Below are positions 1-7,599 of a DNA stretch of 12,727 nucleotides, piece after piece. Source of the DNA: Nitrospirota bacterium (GTDB lineage Bacteria; Nitrospirota; Thermodesulfovibrionia; Thermodesulfovibrionales; Magnetobacteriaceae). How positions within the stretch are numbered: the first letter of the stretch is position 1; each line of letters starts with the position of its first letter. The position numbers and the translations under genes were made by a program. The notes below the pieces were generated by a model that was not told where the DNA came from, searched no databases, and worked only from the letters and a program-made list of their open reading frames with translations. The stretch spans positions 1 through 12,727 of the forward strand of contig JADFXO010000075.1 of the NCBI GenBank assembly GCA_015233485.1, read 5' to 3'.

Positions 1-143
1 AAACATATTTCAGTCAGCCTAAAGTAATATTTAAGCCAATTTTTTGCAAAATTGATCCTATGCCTGCTTCCCATGACAAATATTACACCAAACTCACGCT
101 CTCAGATCGTTCATTGAGAATTGCTGAGGGGGCACGTAACATG

Positions 144-172
144 TTGACTTTTTACCAGATTACGGGTATCAT
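144..172 (+). promoter_or_regulatory. Predicted sigma-70 promoter for the small helical protein and trpB
   Basis: TTGACT at 144-149 and TATCAT at 167-172 are separated by exactly 17 nt, and each hexamer is one base from consensus. Transcription would begin near 179, leaving a leader of about 44 nt with AGGAGG at 211-216 before the ATG at 223. The 8-nt palindrome AACATGTT (138-145) touches the -35 box and could be an operator half, but this is weak. Positions 1-143 show no convincing gene or RNA. Confidence 0.6.
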
Positions 173-222
173 AAACAGATGGATCGGGGCAGATACTGCA
201 ATCGCCACAGAGGAGGCATCTA

Positions 223-501
223 ATGGAAAAGGGAAAAGAATTCCAGGTGGACATAGCTAATTTTATCGATTTCATAAAGTCTTCTTTTAATGCGACACTG
301 GAAAACATATATGAAATACAGGAACTAAGCGAAAAAGTCCTCGCAGAGATATCCAAAAATGAAAAAATAATCCACGATGACGCTGAAAAGGCCCTAAAGG
401 ACTTTCTCAACACGTCGAAAAAAAGCAGAGAAGAATTCAGAAACGTAATGGAAAACAGTTTTAAGCAGTTAGAGGGTATATTCAGAAAGGGATGCTCGTG
501 A
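223..501 (+). CDS. Small helical hypothetical protein coupled to trpB
   Basis: This is a 92-aa protein I do not recognise. It is highly charged and predicted almost wholly alpha-helical, with few prolines or glycines and no signal peptide or membrane segment. Residues about 15-85 alternate hydrophobic positions with Lys/Glu in a way that suggests an amphipathic or coiled-coil helix bundle, loosely like phasins or other surface-coating helical proteins; this resemblance is impression only. The start is supported by AGGAGG six nt upstream of the ATG. Its TGA stop (499-501) overlaps a GTG (498-500) in the trpB frame, and trpB's ATG (492) lies inside this gene, so the two are probably translationally coupled and co-transcribed. 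Function is unknown; it could be a partner of TrpB or merely a passenger in the operon. Confidence 0.75.
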   Translation: MEKGKEFQVDIANFIDFIKSSFNATLENIYEIQELSEKVLAEISKNEKIIHDDAEKALKDFLNTSKKSREEFRNVMENSFKQLEGIFRKGCS

Positions 502-1697
502 AGAAGGGGTATTTTGGAGGTTATGGCGGCCGGTATGTGCCGGAGACACTAATTCCCGCGCTTGAGGAGCTGGACGATGCCTTTAGAGCACTTAAAACCG
601 ACAGTGGGTTTCAGGCGAAGTTGCGGCAGCTTAATGCCGATTACATAGGGCGTCCGACCCCGCTTTATTTCGCTGAAAAATTAACCGCTCAACTCTCCGG
701 CGCCCGTGTTTATCTGAAACGGGAGGACCTCGCGCACACCGGCGCGCATAAGATTAATAACGCCGTAGGGCAGGCACTGATGGCAAAGAAGATGGGCAAA
801 AAAAGGCTAATCGCCGAGACGGGCGCAGGGCAGCACGGTGTTGCCACAGCCACGGCAGCCGCGCTGTTTGGCTTGGAGTGTGAAATCTACATGGGTTGTG
901 TCGATGCGAAAAGGCAGTCCCTGAATGTATTTAGGATGAAGCTGCTTGGTGCGAAGGTCACGGAGGTCAACCTCGGCTCACAGACGTTGAAAGACGCGAT
1001 AAATGAGGCACTACGGGATTGGACGGCCAATGTTTCTACTACTCATTATGTGATGGGCACGGTCTTTGGCCCTCATCCTTATCCAACAATAGTAAGGGAG
1101 TTTCAATCGATAATAGGGAAGGAGGCGAAGCGGCAAATCCTGAAGGCGGAGGGCCGGCTGCCGGATTATCTGATTGCCTGCGTAGGCGGCGGAAGTAACG
1201 CGATGGGCTTGTTTCATGCCTTTTTAACAGATAAGAGCTCGGGAAATCCTGCGGGGAATATTAAATACATCGGCGTTGAGGCTGGTGGAGAGGGAATCAA
1301 TACGAGCAGACATGCCGCTCGTTTTGCTGGAGGCTCCACAGGGGTCCTTCAGGGCACGAAGAGTTATCTGCTGCAAGACGATGACGGTAATGTCCTCGGC
1401 ACGCATTCGGTATCAGCGGGCCTTGACTATGCCTCAGTAGGCCCTGAACACGCGTGGCTGCATGACACCAATGCAGTGCAATACACATATGCAACCGACA
1501 CAGAGGCCCTAAACGCGTTTGAAATCCTCGCACGCACAGAGGGCATAATACCAGCCCTTGAGTCATCGCACGCGGTAGCGGAGGCAATAAAAATAGTACC
1601 GGGATTGCCAAAATCAGCGATTGTCATAATAAACCTCTCCGGCAGGGGTGACAAAGACGTAGAACAGGTGGCAAGAATACTGTCGGCGGTAGTCTGA
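492..1697 (+). CDS. trpB: Tryptophan synthase beta chain
   Basis: TrpB is the PLP enzyme that condenses indole with L-serine to give tryptophan, normally as the beta subunit of an alpha2-beta2 TrpAB complex. The 401-aa length is typical. The PLP-binding lysine is in AHTGAHKINNA at K87, the catalytic acid is E109 in IAETGAGQHG, and the phosphate-binding loop GGGSNA is at 232-237; all fall at the positions usual for TrpB1 enzymes. Two starts are possible: ATG at 492 or GTG at 498. The AAAGGG ending at 491 directly abuts the ATG but sits 6 nt before the GTG, so the GTG, forming a GTGA overlap with the previous stop, may be the true start. No trpA follows; the gene is followed after 8 nt by a palindromic repeat that could also end transcription. 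Confidence 0.97.
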   Translation: MLVKKGYFGGYGGRYVPETLIPALEELDDAFRALKTDSGFQAKLRQLNADYIGRPTPLYFAEKLTAQLSGARVYLKREDLAHTGAHKINNAVGQALMAKKMGKKRLIAETGAGQHGVATATAAALFGLECEIYMGCVDAKRQSLNVFRMKLLGAKVTEVNLGSQTLKDAINEALRDWTANVSTTHYVMGTVFGPHPYPTIVREFQSIIGKEAKRQILKAEGRLPDYLIACVGGGSNAMGLFHAFLTDKSSGNPAGNIKYIGVEAGGEGINTSRHAARFAGGSTGVLQGTKSYLLQDDDGNVLGTHSVSAGLDYASVGPEHAWLHDTNAVQYTYATDTEALNAFEILARTEGIIPALESSHAVAEAIKIVPGLPKSAIVIINLSGRGDKDVEQVARILSAVV

Positions 1698-1705
1698 ACG
1701 GTTCT

Positions 1706-1793
<88 letters not shown>

Positions 1794-1838
1794 ATGAAAT
1801 TTCTACTATATTTTCCTAATACATTTGCCCTGATTATT

Positions 1839-1868
1839 TTGTTAATATAAGGCATTTAGTAGTATTAT
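1839..1868 (+). promoter_or_regulatory. Possible promoter for the cyclase-STAND gene
   Basis: TTGTTA (1839-1844) and TATTAT (1863-1868) are spaced by 18 nt in the AT-rich stretch before the gene. The predicted transcription start (about 1875) would leave a very short leader overlapping the ribosome binding site GAGGAA (1874-1879), so another start site further upstream is possible. Weak call. Confidence 0.3.
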
Positions 1869-1886
1869 ATTCAGAGGAACTAACAA

Positions 1887-4646
1887 ATGGCTAATAAAGA
1901 AGAATTACCAAAAAGTACAACTTTAACCATAATGTTTACAGACATAGTCGGAAGCACCGCAATGGCGAATGCGCTGCGAAACGAATCCGGCCATGACGCT
2001 GCCTATATGGAAAATGTAAGGAAACCTCACGATGATATTATCAGACAATGTTTGGCGTCACACGACGGTTATGAGGTTAAAACCATTGGCGACAGTTTCA
2101 TGGCCGTGTTTGAGCGGCCACAGGATGCCATAGAAACATCAGCGTGCATTATTGAAAGACTTGAAAGCTCAAAAATACTACCAAATCCGGCAGACGAAAA
2201 CAATCCCCTTAAGGTGAGAATAGGTTTACACACGGGGACTGTCTATCCTGTAATAGATAGTAATGGTAAAGTCAAAGATTACGAGGGACACGATGTGAAC
2301 ACTGCGGCAAGGGTTGAGTCGATTGCGGCTGGAAATCAGATATTATTGTCACGCGCTGTAATGGAAATATCCGGCGAATTTAGTATTTATAAATTTCATA
2401 ACTGGAATGAAAGGAAACTTAAGGGGATAAAACATCCAGTTGAAATCTTCGAGCTTCAATGGGGTGGAAGAGAACTTGGCCCTGAACCAAAGGGTGGCAG
2501 GATTTTTAACCCTCCTTCCATGTACGACAATAAAGATTTCATAGGCCGCGATGAATTTATTAATGATATAAAGGTCAATATTGAAAAAAATAAACTCCTG
2601 ACTATAAGTGGTATTGGGGGTGTCGGCAAAACTGTTGTCGCTATAAAAGCGTGCAAAGATATTGAGGATGAGTACGATGTATTCTTTATCGCCATGGATA
2701 AACTTAATGACAAATCGAGCGAACTCCAGATTATAGGGCAAATAGCGCAATCCATGAAATTGCAGGGGGATGCACCTAAAAATCTGGCAGAGCTGAAAGC
2801 GGCCATCAAGGCAGAATGTGAAAAAACTCCTGTTCTCCTGCTTATTGATAATTACGAAAGCATCGATAAAAATGGATTCAATGTGATAAAAGAATTAACT
2901 GATATAGAACGTCTAACAATACTATTAACCTCAACGCTTTTAGTCGGAATTGATATTGGCAAAGCGTTAGAACTAAAACCTTTTGATTTGAACACTTCAG
3001 ATTCATATCAATTATTTGAATTACGCGTAAGGCGTTTGACGGGGAAGGATAAATGGAAAGTGCCCGATGTTGACGAGGAGCATGTGAAAAGCATACTTGA
3101 AATTACAGACGGCATACCGCTTGCTATTGAGTTAGTGGCAAGCAGAATGAATTCCTATACATGTCAGCAGGTTGCGGAATCGTTAAAGAAATCTTTAGAA
3201 CTTATCGCGGTAAGAAAAGGAGACCGCGAAAAGCAACTTGGTCCGAAAAGGCATTTGAGCATAGAGGAGTGCCTTTACTGGTCATATGAAAAATTGTCTC
3301 CATCAGCTCGAATGTTATTTCGCGCAGTATCGTTATTCGCGAATGGTTTTGAGGTGGCATTGGTTGAAGATTGTTATAGAAAATTATTTCCTAAGAAAAA
3401 ATGTAACTCAATACAATATCTGTTAGAGGAAATACAAGCATCTTCGTTAATCAGTTTTGATGATGACGGCAAATGGAGGTTCCTGCCAATCGTGCATCGT
3501 TATGGGAAAGAATTGCTTAATAACAATAAGAATATCTCTGCAATAGAAATTGAAAAGGCCTTTATTTCATATTGGGATAAATTTGTTAAAAAATATTCAA
3601 GTAGCGATGAAAAAGTCCAGAGCAATTTATATCGGTTGGAAAAAGAACATGGACATCTTATTGAATTCCTTAATCTGTTGCGTGAAAATGAAGAGAATTA
3701 TGATATATACGTAGTAAATACTAATTACCTTAGCGGATTTTGGGAGACAAAAAAGATGTGGGGGGATAGTCTCGATTATTTGAAAAGCGCTTTAGAAATT
3801 GCAAGAAGTAAAGCTAACAAAGACTCTGCTAAATATCAACTCGTTGTTGCCATAACCTGCGGCACCCTTGCCAACCTGCTAAATAACGTGGGCGATATGT
3901 ACGGGGCTAAGAAACATTATGAGGAGGCTCTGGAGTTATTTACAAATCTCTCTGATCAGCCTAATGTTGCAGCGAACAGCAACAACCTTGCTGGCCTGTT
4001 AATAGACATGGGCGTTGATATAGACAGGGCTAAGGCGCTTTTAGAGGATACCCTTCAGATATACAAAACCCTCTCTGTTAAAGACCCTGACAAATATCAG
4101 CCTGCTGTTGCCAAGACCTATAACACTGTTGCCAGCCTGCTTGAGAAGATGGACGATATGCAAGGGGCTAAGATGTATTATGAAAAGGCTCTTAAGATAT
4201 TTGAAACTCTCTCTGATGCATATAAGCATGAAGTTGGCTCTATCTATAACAACCTTGCCAACCTGCTAAAGAAGATGGGCAATATGCACGGGGCTGAGGT
4301 GCATTACAAGAAGGCCTTTCAGATAAGACAAACTCTCTCTGAAAATGATGCCTCATATAAGCCTGAATTTGCCGAGACCTGCTTCAACTATGCCAACCTG
4401 CTTAACAGGTATGAGTCCAAGGTGGGCGATAGGGAAGAGGCTAAGAAACTGTACGAGGAGGCACTTAAGATATTCAGACCCCTATCTGAAAAATATCCTG
4501 CCGCATACGCATATTTGCGGTTACGTGCCGATGTATGCCACAACTTTGCCATCCTGCTTCAGAAGATGAATGATGATAAAGGGGCTTCGGAACTTATTAA
4601 GGAAGAAGAGGCTATAAGGAAAAGACTAAGCGGCCTGTCCCATTAG
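1887..4646 (+). CDS. Class III adenylate cyclase - STAND (NB-ARC) ATPase - TPR protein
   Basis: A 919-aa three-part signalling protein. Residues about 10-195 are a class III cyclase domain with all key residues visible: metal-binding D19 (FTDIVGST) and D69 (KTIGD), adenine-selecting K65 and D131, and transition-state N138 and R142 (VNTAARVE). It should therefore make cAMP, probably as a homodimer. Residues about 215-440 are a STAND/NB-ARC ATPase: Walker A GIGGVGKT (242-249), Walker B LLLIDN (D321) and GIPLA (409-413), followed by a winged-helix-like region to about 545. Residues 640-915 hold about six TPRs of roughly 42 aa, kinesin-light-chain type. No membrane segment or DNA-binding HTH is visible. 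The start is supported by GAGGAA 7 nt upstream. The trigger sensed by the TPRs is unknown. Mycobacterial cyclase-ATPase-LuxR proteins are related in domain content but carry a terminal HTH that is absent here. Confidence 0.93.
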   Translation: MANKEELPKSTTLTIMFTDIVGSTAMANALRNESGHDAAYMENVRKPHDDIIRQCLASHDGYEVKTIGDSFMAVFERPQDAIETSACIIERLESSKILPNPADENNPLKVRIGLHTGTVYPVIDSNGKVKDYEGHDVNTAARVESIAAGNQILLSRAVMEISGEFSIYKFHNWNERKLKGIKHPVEIFELQWGGRELGPEPKGGRIFNPPSMYDNKDFIGRDEFINDIKVNIEKNKLLTISGIGGVGKTVVAIKACKDIEDEYDVFFIAMDKLNDKSSELQIIGQIAQSMKLQGDAPKNLAELKAAIKAECEKTPVLLLIDNYESIDKNGFNVIKELTDIERLTILLTSTLLVGIDIGKALELKPFDLNTSDSYQLFELRVRRLTGKDKWKVPDVDEEHVKSILEITDGIPLAIELVASRMNSYTCQQVAESLKKSLELIAVRKGDREKQLGPKRHLSIEECLYWSYEKLSPSARMLFRAVSLFANGFEVALVEDCYRKLFPKKKCNSIQYLLEEIQASSLISFDDDGKWRFLPIVHRYGKELLNNNKNISAIEIEKAFISYWDKFVKKYSSSDEKVQSNLYRLEKEHGHLIEFLNLLRENEENYDIYVVNTNYLSGFWETKKMWGDSLDYLKSALEIARSKANKDSAKYQLVVAITCGTLANLLNNVGDMYGAKKHYEEALELFTNLSDQPNVAANSNNLAGLLIDMGVDIDRAKALLEDTLQIYKTLSVKDPDKYQPAVAKTYNTVASLLEKMDDMQGAKMYYEKALKIFETLSDAYKHEVGSIYNNLANLLKKMGNMHGAEVHYKKAFQIRQTLSENDASYKPEFAETCFNYANLLNRYESKVGDREEAKKLYEEALKIFRPLSEKYPAAYAYLRLRADVCHNFAILLQKMNDDKGASELIKEEEAIRKRLSGLSH

Positions 4647-4650
4647 TCAT

Positions 4651-5673
4651 TCACTCGCACTGGCCGCCGGTGCGCAGGTTATGCTCCCCTATCAACGCTT
4701 GCAGGTGTCTTACCGCGTTTGCCGGGTCTACCCCTATTGCCGTTTCGTCGGATAGTATAAAACCATCTACCCCCTGCTCAAGGGCGGTTATCACGTCCGT
4801 AAGCTCTGCCCTGAAGGGTTTGTATCTGTTTACGAGCGATAACATTACCTCCCCCGCGAGCAGTACGGGCCTGCCGGATTGTTTTACAGTTTTCACGATG
4901 TGCCTTTGGACGTAGGGGATTTTGGGCAGATCAACCTCTACTCCTAAATCGCCGCGCGCTATGCAAATCGCGTCCGACGCCGCGCATATCTCTTCAAGAT
5001 TTTTTACCGCCTCGGCAAGCTCCACCTTTGCGATAACCGTGTCTTTCATATTGTACCGGCGCAGGGTTTCTTTGAGTATGATAATGTCCGAAGCCCTTTC
5101 CACGTAGGATAGATAAACGAAGTCTATTGATAATTTAGACAGGCGCTCAATATCGCCATAGTCCTTTGCACTAAGCGGGGGAAGTTCAATAGGGCAGCCC
5201 GGCGTGTTTACCCCACAGCCTGAGGTCAGCTCCGCGTCAGTCTCAACACTGCAGATGATTTCACCGTCTTTTATTTTTGTCACCGTAAGCGTAATCGCCC
5301 CATCGTCAAGCAATATTACGGCGCCGGTATTTACTTTAGAGGCAATGGCAGGATAACTCACATACGCGTAGTCCTCAGCGCCCGCCTTGGCGTATTTATT
5401 AGTGTCTGGGGCCGCATAAAGCCTGAACACCTGTCCGGCCTTGAGCGCAACCTTATCGTTAGGAACAGAGCCGATTCGAAGTTTCCTACCCCTGATGTCC
5501 GCGCCGATTTTTACGTGTGGGGCAATTTGCCTTATGCGGGATATAGTGCTGTCAAGCGTCTCTTCGTTTACATAAGACATGTTGAGCCTCACGGAGGTGA
5601 CGCCGGCGGTTAGGAGTTCACTGAGCCGCGGCTCCGTAAGACACGCAGGCCCTGCTGTTACGTGAATTTCCAT
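4651..5673 (-). CDS. pyk: Short, divergent pyruvate kinase (A and B domains only)
   Basis: Pyruvate kinase family, 340 aa against the usual about 470. It has the N-terminal part of the TIM barrel (RLNMS, R29/N31/S33), the B-domain lid (about 69-165) and the rest of the barrel (IAKVE with K216 and E218; ARGDLGVE with D242; DETA 309-312). It ends where the C-terminal allosteric domain would begin. Lys64 replaces the Glu of the GPEIR motif, and Ile67 the following Thr; Lys there is typical of K+-independent enzymes. The catalytic-site Thr of the ATQML motif is replaced by Gly (AGE, 273-275), and SFVR is SYVE. It may be a K+-independent, non-allosteric enzyme or a relative with altered chemistry. 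Its ATG shares one base with the TAA of the upstream GGDEF-EAL gene, suggesting translational coupling; its own ribosome site is weak. Confidence 0.85.
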   Translation of the reverse strand: MEIHVTAGPACLTEPRLSELLTAGVTSVRLNMSYVNEETLDSTISRIRQIAPHVKIGADIRGRKLRIGSVPNDKVALKAGQVFRLYAAPDTNKYAKAGAEDYAYVSYPAIASKVNTGAVILLDDGAITLTVTKIKDGEIICSVETDAELTSGCGVNTPGCPIELPPLSAKDYGDIERLSKLSIDFVYLSYVERASDIIILKETLRRYNMKDTVIAKVELAEAVKNLEEICAASDAICIARGDLGVEVDLPKIPYVQRHIVKTVKQSGRPVLLAGEVMLSLVNRYKPFRAELTDVITALEQGVDGFILSDETAIGVDPANAVRHLQALIGEHNLRTGGQCE

Positions 5674-7436
5674 TACTTGCCCGATTTGAGCTTCTTGCTC
5701 ATCAGATAGGCCTTTAAGTCATCAGAAGACAAAGGTTTAGAAAACAGGTATCCCTGAGCCTCGTCACAATCAAGGGCGCGTAGAAACTCAAGCTGGCCAT
5801 CGGTTTCCACTCCCTCGGCTATAACCTTCAGTTTCAGGCTGTGCGACATGGCTATAATTGCAGTGGCTATTGCCGCGTCGTCTGTGTCGGTTGTTATTTC
5901 ACTGACGAATGAACGGTCTATCTTAAGGCAGTCTATAGGAAAGCGCTTTAAATAGCTCAGCGAAGAGTAGCCCATTCCGAAATCGTCGATAGCTATGTGT
6001 ATGCCCATATTTTTTATCTCCCGCAGTATCTTGATAGCCTTCTCCGCGTCGTCCATGACTACGGTTTCAGTCAGCTCAAGCTCAAGAGACTCAGGCGCCA
6101 GGCCTGTTTCCTTTAGTATATTCTTTATTGATAGGACAAGATTTTGCGACTTAAACTGTCTGGCAGACAGATTCACAGACATAAGAATCCCATTATGGCC
6201 GATGTCCTGCCAATGTTTAGCCTGAGCGCAGGCCGTCCTGAGTACCCACTCACCTATGGCGATTATCAGGCCGGTCTCCTCTGCTAATGGAACAAACTCT
6301 ACCGGTGAGATCATGCCGAACTGGGGATTTAACCATCTTATCAGTGCCTCTACCCCGGATACCGACCATAAATTGAGGTCGATTTTAGGTTGATAGTGAA
6401 GCACGAATTCATTTTTCTCAAGGGCCTTACGTAAATTATTTTCGAGTTTCAGACGCCTCAACGCGCTGGAATTCATATCCGCGTTATAAAACTGGTAGGA
6501 GTTTCCCCCCTTGACCTTCGCCTGATACATGGCAACATCTGAGTTCTTAAGCAGTGTGTCTATATCGTCTCCGTCGTCAGGATAGATGCTTATACCAATG
6601 CTCATACTTATAAAACACTCCTGTACATCAAGATAAAACGGGGTTGAAAAGGCGTCAAGTATCTTATCGGCAACCAGCGAGACCTCCTGCACCCTTTCCA
6701 ACAGAGGCAGGATTATTACGAATTCGTCTGCGCCCGCGTGGGCTACGGTGTCTGATTCCCTCACGCATTTCGGCAGCCTGGACGCGGCCATCTTTAAAAG
6801 CATGTCTCCCATGTCGTGGCCCAACGAATTGTTGATAAACTTAAATCCGTCAAGATCTAAAAACAACAAGGCAAACATCTGATTATACCTTCTGGAGTGT
6901 CCCAGCACATGGCTTAAACGATCATAGAAAAGCGTCCTGTTTGGCAGGTCTGTAAGGGAATCGAAATATGACAGGTACTGAAGGCGCTGTTCAGTGAGTT
7001 TCCTCTCTGTGATGTCAATCCCAGTGGCAATTACGTATGTTACCTCGGATTTTTCGTTTACTAAGGCCGTGTTTGACCACGCAATCAAATGCTCTGAACC
7101 GTCTTTGCTATTCCAGAAATTCTCATAAGCGGCCGGATAATTCCCTTTCAAAATTTTCTCAAAATTTACCTTGGCGGACTCCACATCTTCTTCCCTTGTG
7201 AGGACATCCCACAGACATTTACCCTTTATTTCTAAAAAATCATAACCGGACGTTTCCTCGCAGGTACGATTAAAATAAACCACGCGCCCGTCCTTGTCAA
7301 GTATCAGCACAAGGGCGCCTACAATGTCAAGGATTGCGGTAAGAAGGCCCTGCTGGTCGGCGGCACGACAAATATTGTTCTGGATTTCTCCAACGGCACT
7401 CGACACCCTGAAGAGCTTCTCTGTCTCAGTTTCCAT
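5673..7436 (-). CDS. PAS-GGDEF-EAL protein, probable c-di-GMP phosphodiesterase
   Basis: 587 aa with no evident membrane segment, so probably cytosolic. A PAS domain (about 30-145, ending in the typical DITERK) is followed by a GGDEF domain (about 150-315) and an EAL domain (about 330-580). The GGDEF signature is GADEF (235-239), with His instead of the usual Arg before it, suggesting weak or lost cyclase activity. The RxxD inhibitory-site motif (R226-D229) is at the correct 5-residue distance. The EAL domain looks intact: EALIRW (363-368), NLSARQF, ELTET, the loop-6 motif DDFGMGYSS (484-492), LKIDRSF (K505), AEGVE and QGYLFSKP. The likely role is hydrolysis of c-di-GMP, with PAS and GADEF as sensory inputs. 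The start is uncertain: the only good Shine-Dalgarno (GGAGG, complement of 7457-7461) is 20 nt from this ATG, with no in-frame start closer. Confidence 0.93.
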   Translation of the reverse strand: METETEKLFRVSSAVGEIQNNICRAADQQGLLTAILDIVGALVLILDKDGRVVYFNRTCEETSGYDFLEIKGKCLWDVLTREEDVESAKVNFEKILKGNYPAAYENFWNSKDGSEHLIAWSNTALVNEKSEVTYVIATGIDITERKLTEQRLQYLSYFDSLTDLPNRTLFYDRLSHVLGHSRRYNQMFALLFLDLDGFKFINNSLGHDMGDMLLKMAASRLPKCVRESDTVAHAGADEFVIILPLLERVQEVSLVADKILDAFSTPFYLDVQECFISMSIGISIYPDDGDDIDTLLKNSDVAMYQAKVKGGNSYQFYNADMNSSALRRLKLENNLRKALEKNEFVLHYQPKIDLNLWSVSGVEALIRWLNPQFGMISPVEFVPLAEETGLIIAIGEWVLRTACAQAKHWQDIGHNGILMSVNLSARQFKSQNLVLSIKNILKETGLAPESLELELTETVVMDDAEKAIKILREIKNMGIHIAIDDFGMGYSSLSYLKRFPIDCLKIDRSFVSEITTDTDDAAIATAIIAMSHSLKLKVIAEGVETDGQLEFLRALDCDEAQGYLFSKPLSSDDLKAYLMSKKLKSGK

Positions 7437-7571
7437 GTCTGTATTGTAACAAAAAACCTCCGGCGAAGTCGCTATAATTGTTCTGGGTGGCTACTCTTGC
7501 ATTCATGTGTGTTACTTGCGATCCCTGCGTCTATGTTCACAACACGCCTGCATCCAGGCCTTCCACGCCGG

Positions 7572-7599
7572 CATAGGGAAACTTTTTCGTTCCCCTATG
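7572..7599 (-). terminator. Strong hairpin at the end of the FlaG-like gene
   Basis: An 11-bp stem (7572-7582 with 7589-7599, one G-U pair when read on the minus strand) closes a 6-nt loop and includes the stop codon of the FlaG-like gene. No T-run follows on either strand, so it is not a classical intrinsic terminator. It may protect the mRNA 3' end or separate this unit from the downstream GGDEF-EAL gene. From 7437 to 7571 I see no other clear element. Confidence 0.45.

Noticed and set aside
37..54. AT-only-like hairpin (CAATTTT / AAAATTG) as a terminator of an upstream gene
   Set aside because: The 7-bp stem has a single G-C pair and no T-run follows; probably chance in AT-rich sequence.
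120..222. A trp attenuator or leader peptide before trpB
   Set aside because: No Trp-Trp-containing short leader with its own ribosome site, no competing stem-loops and no T-run; only one Trp codon is found in any open frame there.
3..260. Reading frame open from the left edge to 260 on the plus strand (includes an ATG at 60)
   Set aside because: It runs through a good promoter and overlaps the well-supported 92-aa gene by 38 nt, has no ribosome site at 60 and resembles no family I know. It could be the tail of an upstream gene, but nothing supports that.
7473..7478. Plus-strand TATAAT as a promoter
   Set aside because: No -35 at suitable spacing and no plus-strand gene downstream until ksgA.
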